A stretch of 6,148 nt of DNA from the NCBI GenBank assembly GCA_001796995.1, contig MGOB01000029.1:1-6148 (forward strand), given 5' to 3'. Positions 1 through 5,639 of this stretch are shown piece by piece. Both the position numbers and the translations under genes were made by a program. How positions within the stretch are numbered: position 1 is the stretch's first letter; each line of letters opens with the position of its first letter. The notes beneath the pieces are model-generated. The model was not told the origin of the DNA, searched no databases, and saw only the letters and a program-made list of their open reading frames with translations. The stretch comes from Chloroflexi bacterium RBG_16_68_14. Lineage in GTDB: Bacteria > Chloroflexota > Dehalococcoidia > DSTF01 > RBG-16-68-14.

Positions 1-14
1 CGAACATCCCGCGC

Positions 15-34
15 GGGCGGTTCGCGAACCGCCC
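15..34. repeat. Perfect 20-bp palindrome, hairpin unit 1
   Basis: GGGCGGTTCG is followed directly by its reverse complement CGAACCGCCC. It is followed by CTACGG, a tail shared with the other hairpins of this cluster. Either strand could fold into a stem of about 8 bp closed by a 4-base loop. No T-run follows on either strand, so it is not a classical intrinsic terminator. Confidence 0.85.
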
Positions 35-52
35 CTACGGCCCAGGGCGCAT

Positions 53-74
53 CGTCCTTCCCCCGGGAAGGACG
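53..74. repeat. Long hairpin, 10-bp stem, unit 2
   Basis: CGTCCTTCCC (53-62) pairs perfectly with GGGAAGGACG (65-74) around a two-base spacer. An outer GGG (45-47) can pair with CCC (75-77), leaving CGCAT as a bulge. The element starts with AGGGCG and ends with CGCCCCTACG like its neighbours, but its arm is unrelated to those of units 1 and 4. Confidence 0.85.
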
Positions 75-143
75 CCCCTACGTTGGTGCGGCGACCAGCG
101 GGCGGCCAGCGTACCGGAACGCCTGATCGCGAACATCCCGCGC

Positions 144-163
144 GGGCGGTTCGCGAACCGCCC
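144..163. repeat. Perfect 20-bp palindrome, hairpin unit 3 (second copy of unit 1)
   Basis: This is the same palindrome as at 15-34, carried in the second copy of the 52-bp direct repeat, and again followed by CTACGG. Confidence 0.85.
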
Positions 164-196
164 CTACGGCCCAGGGCGCATTGTCTCTCCGGCCGA

Positions 197-216
197 GGGC
201 GCATGGCCATGCGCCC
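197..216. repeat. Perfect 20-bp palindrome, unit 4, just after the permease operon
   Basis: GGGCGCATGG is followed directly by CCATGCGCCC, then CTAC. On the minus strand it starts 17 bases after the stop codon of the DppC-type gene (234-236), the place where a transcript-ending hairpin would sit. After the hairpin the minus strand reads TCGGCCGGAG with no T-run, so an intrinsic terminator is not supported. It could still protect the 3' end of the operon mRNA; that is inference. The shared ends and the preceding AGGGCG show that it belongs to the same repeat family as units 1-3. Confidence 0.8.
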
Positions 217-233
217 CTACACGGCGGGCGTAT

Positions 234-1370
234 CTAGCGCGCCTTGGGCGTAAGGACGTCGTTCAGGGCGTCGCCCAGCAGGTTGAAGGCGAAGATGAGC
301 AGGCCCACCACCACCGCCGGCGCCAGCAGAAGATGGGGGTGGTTCCGCAGGACGGGCTGGCTGGCCCCTTCGAAGATCATGGCGCCGAAGCTGGGCGTCG
401 GGTCGTGGACGCCCACGCCGAGGAAGGTGAGGGCGATCTCCGAGCCGGCGATGGCCCCCAGGGAGGCGGAGACGCCCACGATGATGATGGGGCTGACGTT
501 GGGCAGCAGGTGGGAGCCCAGGATGCGCCAGGTGCTGGCGCCCATCGCCCGGGCGGCCAGCACGTACTCGGTCTCGCGCAGCGACAGCACCTGGGAGCGG
601 ATCACGCGGGCGCCGCCCACCCAGAAGAAGAGGGAGAGGGCGCCGAAGATGAGGAAGTAGTCGGCGGAGCCCGGGGTGGCGAAGACGCCCTGGAGGCTCC
701 AGAGGATGAGGATGAGCGCAGCGGCGACGAAGCCCAGCCCCAGCCAACCCCCGCTCCGGCGCCCCTCGCCCGCCAGCAGCCAGGCGGCCAGCGCGGCGAG
801 GGCGATGGCCCCGAGGACGGCCAGCAGCACGAAGAAGCCCAGCGCGTCGGTCGAGAGATGGGCCTCCAGCCAGTCGACGGCGCGGCGCGCCTTGTCGCGC
901 ATCGTGGCGTTGATCAGGATGAGCATGGGCAGGCCGGGCAGGGAAGCGAATACCTCGCCCGTGCGCATGATGGCGGTGTCGACCGCGCCACCCAGGTAGC
1001 CGGAGAGCAGCCCCAGCCCCACGGCGAGGACGAGGCTGCCGGTGACCACGGTGGCAACGGTGATGATGATCGTCGTGCGCGACGACCAGATCACCCGGCT
1101 GAGCTGGTCGCGGCCCAGCCGGTCGGTGCCCAGCGGGTGCTCCAGGGAGGGGCCCTGGAGGGTGGTCTCCAGGTCCTGGTCGCGGTAGTCCTTGGGCGCC
1201 AGCAGCGGGGCGAAGAGGCCGACGAAGTAGAAGAGAGCGATGAGCACCAGCGCCACCACCGCCAGCCTCTTGCGCAGGAGGCGGCGCAGGGCAAGCCGCC
1301 ACGGACTGGCCGCCGGCGGCGCCAGGCCGGGCGCGGCTTCCGCGGGCAGCTCTCGTGTCGCCTCTGCCAT
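234..1370 (-). CDS. ABC transporter permease, DppC/OppC type (peptide/nickel class), with an enlarged middle
   Basis: A 378-residue integral membrane subunit of a binding-protein-dependent importer; with its DppB-type partner it would form the channel across the cytoplasmic membrane. The N-terminal tail is cytoplasmic and Ala/Pro-rich (1-25), followed by the DppC-type first membrane helix (36-57) and the family signature HPLGTDRLGRDQLSRVIW (78-95). The ATPase-coupling EAA region is at about 267-290 (EYVLAARAMGAST, then LLPN), followed by TFLGVG and a last helix near 347-366. Usual DppC proteins have about 300 residues; the excess lies at about 156-235, where two extra hydrophobic stretches (about 178-199 and 209-228) precede the expected EAA region. 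The ATG start has a GGAG ribosome site six bases upstream (1377-1380) inside the previous gene, and it shares one base with that gene's stop (TGATG), which suggests translational coupling. Peptides are the default substrate guess; nickel or other solutes are not excluded. Confidence 0.93.
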   Translation of the reverse strand: MAEATRELPAEAAPGLAPPAASPWRLALRRLLRKRLAVVALVLIALFYFVGLFAPLLAPKDYRDQDLETTLQGPSLEHPLGTDRLGRDQLSRVIWSSRTTIIITVATVVTGSLVLAVGLGLLSGYLGGAVDTAIMRTGEVFASLPGLPMLILINATMRDKARRAVDWLEAHLSTDALGFFVLLAVLGAIALAALAAWLLAGEGRRSGGWLGLGFVAAALILILWSLQGVFATPGSADYFLIFGALSLFFWVGGARVIRSQVLSLRETEYVLAARAMGASTWRILGSHLLPNVSPIIIVGVSASLGAIAGSEIALTFLGVGVHDPTPSFGAMIFEGASQPVLRNHPHLLLAPAVVVGLLIFAFNLLGDALNDVLTPKAR

Positions 1371-2368
1371 CAGCCGCTCCGTTGCGCCCCGAAGCGGATG
1401 CGTGGGTCGATGAAGGTGTAGGCGATGTCGATCACGATGTTCGCCACTACGAAGGCGGCCGCCAGGATGAGCACCAGCGCCAGGATCACGTCGTAGTCCC
1501 GGCTCTGCGCCGCCTCGACGCCGAGCCGGCCGATGCCCGGAATGCCCAGGATCGTCTCGGTGAAGAAGGCGCCCTCCAGCAAGGTGATGAGGGAGAGGCC
1601 GACGACGGTGACCAGCGGCAGCAGGGCGTTGCGGGCCACGTGGCGGCTGACGACGGTGAGCTCTGGCAGCCCCTTCGCCCGCGCCGTGCGCACGTAGTCC
1701 TCGCCCAGCACGGAGAGGGTGGTGGCCCGCACCAGCCGCGCGATGCCGGCGACGCCCGGCAGCGAGAGGACCAGGGCGGGCAGGATGATGTGCCTGCTGA
1801 AGATGCCCAGGGCGATGTCCTGCGGCCCTACATCCACCCGCGGCCCTCCCCAGCCGGTCGCCGGCAGCCAGCCTAGCTTCACCACGAAGATGAGCACCAG
1901 GAGGGGCAGCGTCACCAGCACCGGGACCGACTGGAGGAGGAGGAAGGTGCCGATGGAGAAGGGGTCCATCCACGTCCCCTGGCGCAGGGCGGCGAAGATG
2001 CCCACCGCGATCCCGAGGGGGAAGGCGATGACGAGCGCGACGAGGCCCGGCTGCAGGGAGACCAGCATGCGCGGCCAGATGATGTCCCAGACCTTGAAGT
2101 CGCGCTGAATGGTGATGCTGGTGCCGAAGTCGCCCTTCGTCAGGAGGTTCTTCATATAGATACCGTACTGCTCGTAGAAGGGCTGATCGAGGCCGCGCTC
2201 CTGTTTGACCCGCTCGATGACCTCCGGATCTTGGTACTGGCCCGCCAGGATGGTGACCGGGTCGCCCGGCCCGAAGCGGGTGATGGTGAAAGTGAAGAAG
2301 GAGACGACCAGGAGGACGAGAGGTACCCAAAGGAGACGGCGGAGGGTGTAGGCGAAGAGGCCCTGCAT
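1370..2368 (-). CDS. ABC transporter permease, DppB/OppB type (peptide/nickel class)
   Basis: A 332-residue permease subunit, the usual length for this family. The sequence opens with a basic YTLRRLLW and a first membrane helix (about 12-31). A long extracytoplasmic loop follows, with the family features FGPGDP (32-37), an ERGLD segment (57-61) and GDFGTSI (79-85). Further helices lie near 103-127, 138-163, 194-214, 248-268 and 293-318. The cytoplasmic EAA loop that docks the ATPase is EDYVRTARAKG (223-233) followed by SRHVARNALLP; LGIPGIGRLG (274-283) and a C-terminal DPRIR are also typical. The gene follows the binding-protein gene after 18 bases and overlaps the next gene by one base, so the three are one operon. 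No good ribosome site precedes the ATG; the short gap instead can form a 5-bp GGCGG/CCGCC hairpin against the start codon, so translation may depend on ribosomes arriving from the upstream gene (inference). Confidence 0.95.
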   Translation of the reverse strand: MQGLFAYTLRRLLWVPLVLLVVSFFTFTITRFGPGDPVTILAGQYQDPEVIERVKQERGLDQPFYEQYGIYMKNLLTKGDFGTSITIQRDFKVWDIIWPRMLVSLQPGLVALVIAFPLGIAVGIFAALRQGTWMDPFSIGTFLLLQSVPVLVTLPLLVLIFVVKLGWLPATGWGGPRVDVGPQDIALGIFSRHIILPALVLSLPGVAGIARLVRATTLSVLGEDYVRTARAKGLPELTVVSRHVARNALLPLVTVVGLSLITLLEGAFFTETILGIPGIGRLGVEAAQSRDYDVILALVLILAAAFVVANIVIDIAYTFIDPRIRFGAQRSG

Positions 2369-2386
2369 GGCGGGGGAGGCCGCCCG

Positions 2387-4072
2387 TTACTGAGCTTCCA
2401 GGGTGACGAAGCGCAGGCGGGGCACGATGGCGGGCGGGATCAGGTAGTCCTTGACATAAGGCTTGACCAGCGCGTGGTACTGGCCGAAGAAGAGGGGGAA
2501 CCAGGGCACTTCATCGAGGATGATCTGCTCCGCCTGCTGGTAGAGCTGGATGCGCTGCTGCTGGTCCGGCTCCAGCAGGGCCCGTCGCAGCAGGTCGTCC
2601 ACCTGCGGGTTCTTGTAGAAGGTATCGTTGTTGGGGCTCTCGCTGTCGAGGTGGATGTTGAGGATGTCGTCCTCGGCCGGGTAGTCCATGATCCAGCCGA
2701 TGAGGAACGCCTGGTAGCGTCCCTGGGACACGTCCTGGAAGAAGGTGGCCGTCTCCGCCTGCTCGATCTCTACCTCCACGCCCAGGTTGTCCCGCCACAT
2801 CTCGACGATGGCGGCCGTGCCCGGGCCGGAGCTGGCGCCGGTGCCGCTCTCGGCCAGGCTGATGGTGGGCAGCCCCTCCGGCCCGCCGTACTTCGATTCC
2901 TCCAGCAGCCGCCGGGCCTCGTCGGGGTTGAACTCGGGGGCCCGGGCGTTCTCGTTGTAGGCGGCCATGCCGGGCATGAGGATGCTGTTGGCCACCGGGA
3001 TGGCGCCCTGGAAGATGGCGCTGGCGATCTGCTCCTTGTCGATGGCCATGGCGAACGCCTTGCGCACCGTGGGGTCGTCGAAGGGCGGCGAGTTGGTGTT
3101 GAACCCGATGTAATCGATGGCGAGGCTGGTGCCGCTGCGGTACTCCGCGTTGAGCGGGTCGGCCGGGTCCTGGACGCGCTGGAGGTCGTCCAGGGCGACG
3201 CCGGTCACGTCCACGTCACCCGCCTCGTAGAGGGTGATGCCGCTGCCGGCCTGGAGGAAGCGCACCGTCTCCACCTTGGGCGCGCCCAGGTGGTAGCGGT
3301 CGTTCGCCTTCAGGATGATCCGCTCGCCCAGGCGCCACTGCTCCAGCTTGTAGGGGCCGGTGCCGTTGGGCCGCCGCGACCAGTTCGGGTCTCCTTCTAC
3401 CTGGCGCTGGTCGACCACGAAGGCGGTGGGGTAGGTGAGCTTGTAGAGGAAGGAGGGGAGGTCGCGCTCGATGGTGATGGCGACGGTCAGGTCGTCGACC
3501 GCCTGCACGCCGCGGACCTCCGTCGCCTCGCCCGCCAGCTTCTCCTTGACGCCGACGATGTCGCCGAGGAAGAACTCCGCCACCAGCGACTGGGTGGCCG
3601 GATCGGCCGCGCGCTCCAGGGAGTACTTGACGTCGTCGGCGGTGACGGGCTTCCGATCGTGGAAGAGGGCGTTCTCCCGCAGGTGGAAGGTGTAGGTGAC
3701 GGTGCCATCGGCGGTGATCACCTTGCCGCCGTTCGCCTCCGAGGGGATCTCCTGGGCCAGGTCTGCCTGGAGCTGGAGCTCTGGGTCCAGGGTGAGCAGG
3801 CCGCCGAAGATCTCGACCACGTAGACGGCGGAGGCAGACTCGGTGATGACGTGGGGGTCCAGGGAGAGCGGCTCCGGGCCCAGCAGGCGCAGCTCGCCGG
3901 CGGCGGGGCCGCCGCCTCCGTCCTCGGTGCCGTTCTCTTCCTGACCCGTCGTATCCTGCGGGCCACGAACTTCGTCCTCACCCCCGCCGGCGACCAGGAC
4001 GACAACCACCACACCGATGGCGACCACCAGCGCCGCCATCAGCCCCATGATCACGAGTATGACTCGGTTCAT
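2387..4072 (-). CDS. Family 5 extracellular solute-binding protein (peptide/nickel ABC importer)
   Basis: A 561-residue receptor that would capture the solute outside the membrane and hand it to the two downstream permeases. It has an N-terminal hydrophobic helix (about 4-28), an acidic, Gly-rich linker (about 29-59), then a family 5 fold beginning LRLLGPEPLSLDP. Family signatures are TYTFHLR (126-132), FHDRKPVTADDVKYSLER (137-154), NGTGPYKLEQW (236-246), GFNTNSPPFDDPTVRKAFA (323-341) with AIDK after it, and a C-terminal WFPLFFG. No lipobox cysteine follows the helix, and I find no cysteine anywhere in the protein, so it is probably held by an uncleaved helix rather than a lipid. I chose the ATG at 4072 because AGGGA (4079-4083) lies six bases upstream; the adjacent in-frame TTG at 4075 would be too close to it. 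The stop is TAA. The ligand cannot be told from sequence; peptides are the default guess. Confidence 0.95.
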   Translation of the reverse strand: MNRVILVIMGLMAALVVAIGVVVVVLVAGGGEDEVRGPQDTTGQEENGTEDGGGGPAAGELRLLGPEPLSLDPHVITESASAVYVVEIFGGLLTLDPELQLQADLAQEIPSEANGGKVITADGTVTYTFHLRENALFHDRKPVTADDVKYSLERAADPATQSLVAEFFLGDIVGVKEKLAGEATEVRGVQAVDDLTVAITIERDLPSFLYKLTYPTAFVVDQRQVEGDPNWSRRPNGTGPYKLEQWRLGERIILKANDRYHLGAPKVETVRFLQAGSGITLYEAGDVDVTGVALDDLQRVQDPADPLNAEYRSGTSLAIDYIGFNTNSPPFDDPTVRKAFAMAIDKEQIASAIFQGAIPVANSILMPGMAAYNENARAPEFNPDEARRLLEESKYGGPEGLPTISLAESGTGASSGPGTAAIVEMWRDNLGVEVEIEQAETATFFQDVSQGRYQAFLIGWIMDYPAEDDILNIHLDSESPNNDTFYKNPQVDDLLRRALLEPDQQQRIQLYQQAEQIILDEVPWFPLFFGQYHALVKPYVKDYLIPPAIVPRLRFVTLEAQ

Positions 4073-4091
4073 CAACCTTCCCTGTTGCTCA

Positions 4092-4109
4092 GCGCCGCCT
4101 TGGCGGCGC
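4092..4109 (-). promoter_or_regulatory. GC-rich leader hairpin upstream of the binding-protein gene
   Basis: GCGCCGCC (4092-4099) and GGCGGCGC (4102-4109) are perfect inverted repeats separated by two bases; in RNA the practical stem is 7 bp with a four-base loop. It lies between the glycosyltransferase stop and the ribosome site (4079-4083) of the binding-protein gene. On the minus strand TGAGCAACAGGG follows, with no T-run, so it is not a standard terminator. It may reduce readthrough from the upstream gene or shape the 5' leader of the transporter mRNA; the function is inferred from position only. Confidence 0.45.
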
Positions 4110-4137
4110 GCCCCCCGCCTTCATCGCTCTTCAACGA

Positions 4138-4166
4138 AAGATAGCAGAGCCTCGTATCAGCATCAA
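4138..4166 (-). promoter_or_regulatory. Candidate sigma70-type promoter for the transporter operon
   Basis: On the minus strand TTGATG (4161-4166) and TATCTT (4138-4143) are separated by exactly 17 bases; each matches four of six bases of the TTGACA/TATAAT consensus. The -35 element overlaps the stop codon of the glycosyltransferase gene (4163-4165), and transcription would begin near 4131, about 60 bases before the start codon of the binding protein. Placement in front of the first transporter gene and the relatively AT-rich stretch support it; two four-of-six matches alone are weak evidence. Confidence 0.4.
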
Positions 4167-5560
4167 CGTTCCGGCGATGGCGGAGTCTGGGCCGCCCAGG
4201 GCGGCCGCCCGGACCAGACCGCCACCAGCGGCAGCGAGGCCAGCAGCGCCACCACGGGCATGATGGGCGCGTGGAAGCGCGGGTCGCCAAAGAAAACCAC
4301 GTGCACCAGCGTCCAGTAGGCGAAGAGGGAGATGAGGAGCAGGCGGCCCGGGTCGCGCAGGGAGAACCAGAGGGGCATCCCCAGCACGAAGAGGACCAGC
4401 ACGGAGAAGTAGTAGACGTTGGAGAGGCCCAGGAGCCCTTCCCGCAGCCAGCCGTCCAGGAACGCCTGCCCGCCGTGGCCCTCGTTCCACTTCAGCCCTT
4501 CCTCATCGCTGTAGTAGAGCCAGAAGAGCTTCTTGAAGGGCAGCACCAGCTCGTCCTTCGGGTTGGAGATGGCGAAGTCGAGGCCCTTCCGGAAGCCTTC
4601 GGTGTTGATGCGCACCTCCCGCTCCACGGAGTCCAGCTCCGGGTGGCTGAAGACCAGCTCATCGCCGCCCGTGGGGCCGAAGTCGCCTGTCGCCGCCTCG
4701 TGGTGCCCGATCCAGAAGTCGACGCCGGCGTTGGTGGAGATGAGCACCGGCGCGTCCATCTGGATCACGTTGCGCACGCTCCAGGGCGCCACGATGAGGC
4801 CGATGCCCAGCGCCAGGGCGACCAGCCGATCGCCGATGCGGGGCCAGCTAACGCCGGAGCGCAGCCAGAAGGGGATGAGGACGACCGGCAGCAGCAGCGC
4901 CTGCCCGCGCACCAGGCTGGCCAGCCCCAGCGCCAGGCCGGCGGCCAGGAGCAGGGGCAGGTGGCGTCTGCGATGCTCTCTGGGTCGGGTCTCCAGGAGC
5001 AGCAGGTAGGCCCCCAGCAGGGCGAAGAAGGTGAAGGCCACCTCGGAGAGGGTGACGGCGGTGAAGAAGATGAGGCTGGGGAAGGCGGCGACGACGGCCG
5101 CGCCCACCAGGCCGTGTCGCGCGCCCAGCGCCCTCCGCCCGATAAGGTAGACCAGGCCCACCGTCGCCGTGCTCAGCGCGATGTTCAGCAGCTGGGCCAC
5201 CTCCAGCCCCTGGCCAAAGGCCCTGTAGGCGGCGGCCAGCAGCAGCGAGTAGCCCGGTGGCCAGAAGGCGGTGGGGGTGCCGTCGATGTGGATGTAGCCC
5301 CGGCCGTCGGCCAGGGCGCGGGCGGCGAAGTCGTAGCGGAAGGCGTCGTCATCGGGCATGGGCTGCCACTGGGAGAAGGCCATCCAGATGAGACGGAGGA
5401 GGAAGGCTCCGCCCAGGATCAGCGTGAGCCAGCGGGCGTGGTCACGGATGGTCGCCTCGGCCCGCGCCTCCACCGCGCGGGTCTTGGCGAGGAACGTCGG
5501 CGGCGCAATGACGTCGACGCTGTCGGTCTGCACGCGGTGCTCCGCGCCTCCCTGCCCCAC
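4163..5560 (-). CDS. GT-C fold membrane glycosyltransferase (GT39/PMT or ArnT-like family)
   Basis: A 465-residue multi-pass membrane protein of the class that transfers a sugar from a lipid-phosphate donor on the outer face of the cytoplasmic membrane. After a cytoplasmic tail and a first helix (about 44-62), the first extracytoplasmic loop carries the acidic motif MPDDDAFRYDFAARAL (68-83), the expected place of the catalytic or metal-binding acid of the GT-C class. FWPPGYSLLLA (99-109), LSEVAF (171-176), LVRGQALLLP (216-225), APWSVRN (258-264) and GDPRFHAPIMP (425-435) are also typical. Several hydrophobic helices lie between about 120 and 260 and again at 383-446. The acceptor (protein, lipid or polysaccharide) is unknown. 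The start is uncertain: the GTG at 5560 has no ribosome site but sits just after a -10-like TATGCT (5569-5574), as in a leaderless transcript; an in-frame GTG at 5533 has GGAG six bases upstream (5540-5543) and would give 456 residues. No neighbouring gene indicates the pathway. Confidence 0.88.
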   Translation of the reverse strand: MGQGGAEHRVQTDSVDVIAPPTFLAKTRAVEARAEATIRDHARWLTLILGGAFLLRLIWMAFSQWQPMPDDDAFRYDFAARALADGRGYIHIDGTPTAFWPPGYSLLLAAAYRAFGQGLEVAQLLNIALSTATVGLVYLIGRRALGARHGLVGAAVVAAFPSLIFFTAVTLSEVAFTFFALLGAYLLLLETRPREHRRRHLPLLLAAGLALGLASLVRGQALLLPVVLIPFWLRSGVSWPRIGDRLVALALGIGLIVAPWSVRNVIQMDAPVLISTNAGVDFWIGHHEAATGDFGPTGGDELVFSHPELDSVEREVRINTEGFRKGLDFAISNPKDELVLPFKKLFWLYYSDEEGLKWNEGHGGQAFLDGWLREGLLGLSNVYYFSVLVLFVLGMPLWFSLRDPGRLLLISLFAYWTLVHVVFFGDPRFHAPIMPVVALLASLPLVAVWSGRPPWAAQTPPSPER

Positions 5561-5611
5561 CGGGGACTAGCATATCGGAAGAGAGGGCTGAAGGCGAAGG
5601 GGGAGAAGGCT

Positions 5612-5639
5612 CTAGCCCCTGTCAGGGAGCGTGTGCTAG
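5612..5639 (-). other. Imperfect inverted repeat at the end of the adenylyltransferase-like gene
   Basis: CTAGC (5612-5616) and GCTAG (5635-5639) are inverted copies, and between them CCCTG (5617-5621) and CAGGG (5623-5627) form a second inverted pair. The stop codon of the gene (5636-5638) lies in the outer arm. The stem is short and asymmetric and no T-run follows on the minus strand, so it is at best a weak transcript-end structure. In the remaining bases up to 5560 I see only a pyrimidine-rich stretch on the minus strand and the -10-like TATGCT at 5569-5574. Confidence 0.25.

Larger units (their letters stand above)
1..181. repeat. 52-bp exact direct repeat, two copies (1-52 and 130-181)
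   Basis: Bases 1-52 and 130-181 are identical as far as I can read them, giving a period of 129 bases. The first copy begins at the window edge, so the repeat may extend further left. Each copy contains a 10-bp palindrome (CCCGCGCGGG) overlapping a perfect 20-bp palindrome, followed by CCCTACGGCCCAGGGCGCAT. The 77 bases between the copies hold a different hairpin (53-74) and then about 48 bases (82-129) in which I see no gene, hairpin or motif. Past the repeat the copies diverge, although both continue with a short pyrimidine-rich stretch. The repeat lies just beyond the end of the permease gene and is not coding in any convincing frame. Confidence 0.9.

Noticed and set aside
1..181. Possible CRISPR array from the repeated 52-bp unit.
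   Set aside because: There are only two copies, the period is 129 bases, the unit is itself strongly palindromic, the intervening sequence contains another hairpin of the same family, and no cas gene is present.
197..216. Intrinsic terminator for the transporter operon.
   Set aside because: The hairpin is strong and well placed, but no T-run follows on the minus strand, so it was listed only as a repeat unit.
1371..2330. The reading frame of the DppC-type gene stays open far upstream, through the DppB-type gene, giving a possible 698-residue protein.
   Set aside because: The upstream part is Arg/Pro/Ala/His-rich shadow sequence with no membrane helices, while the overlapping frame encodes a clear DppB-type permease. 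The true start is the ATG at 1370 with its GGAG.
2231..4144. Long plus-strand open frame of 637 residues opposite the binding-protein gene.
   Set aside because: Its Val/Gly/Glu/Leu/Asp-rich composition is what the complement of a GC-rich gene produces. It shows no recognisable domain and lies opposite a gene with strong family signatures.
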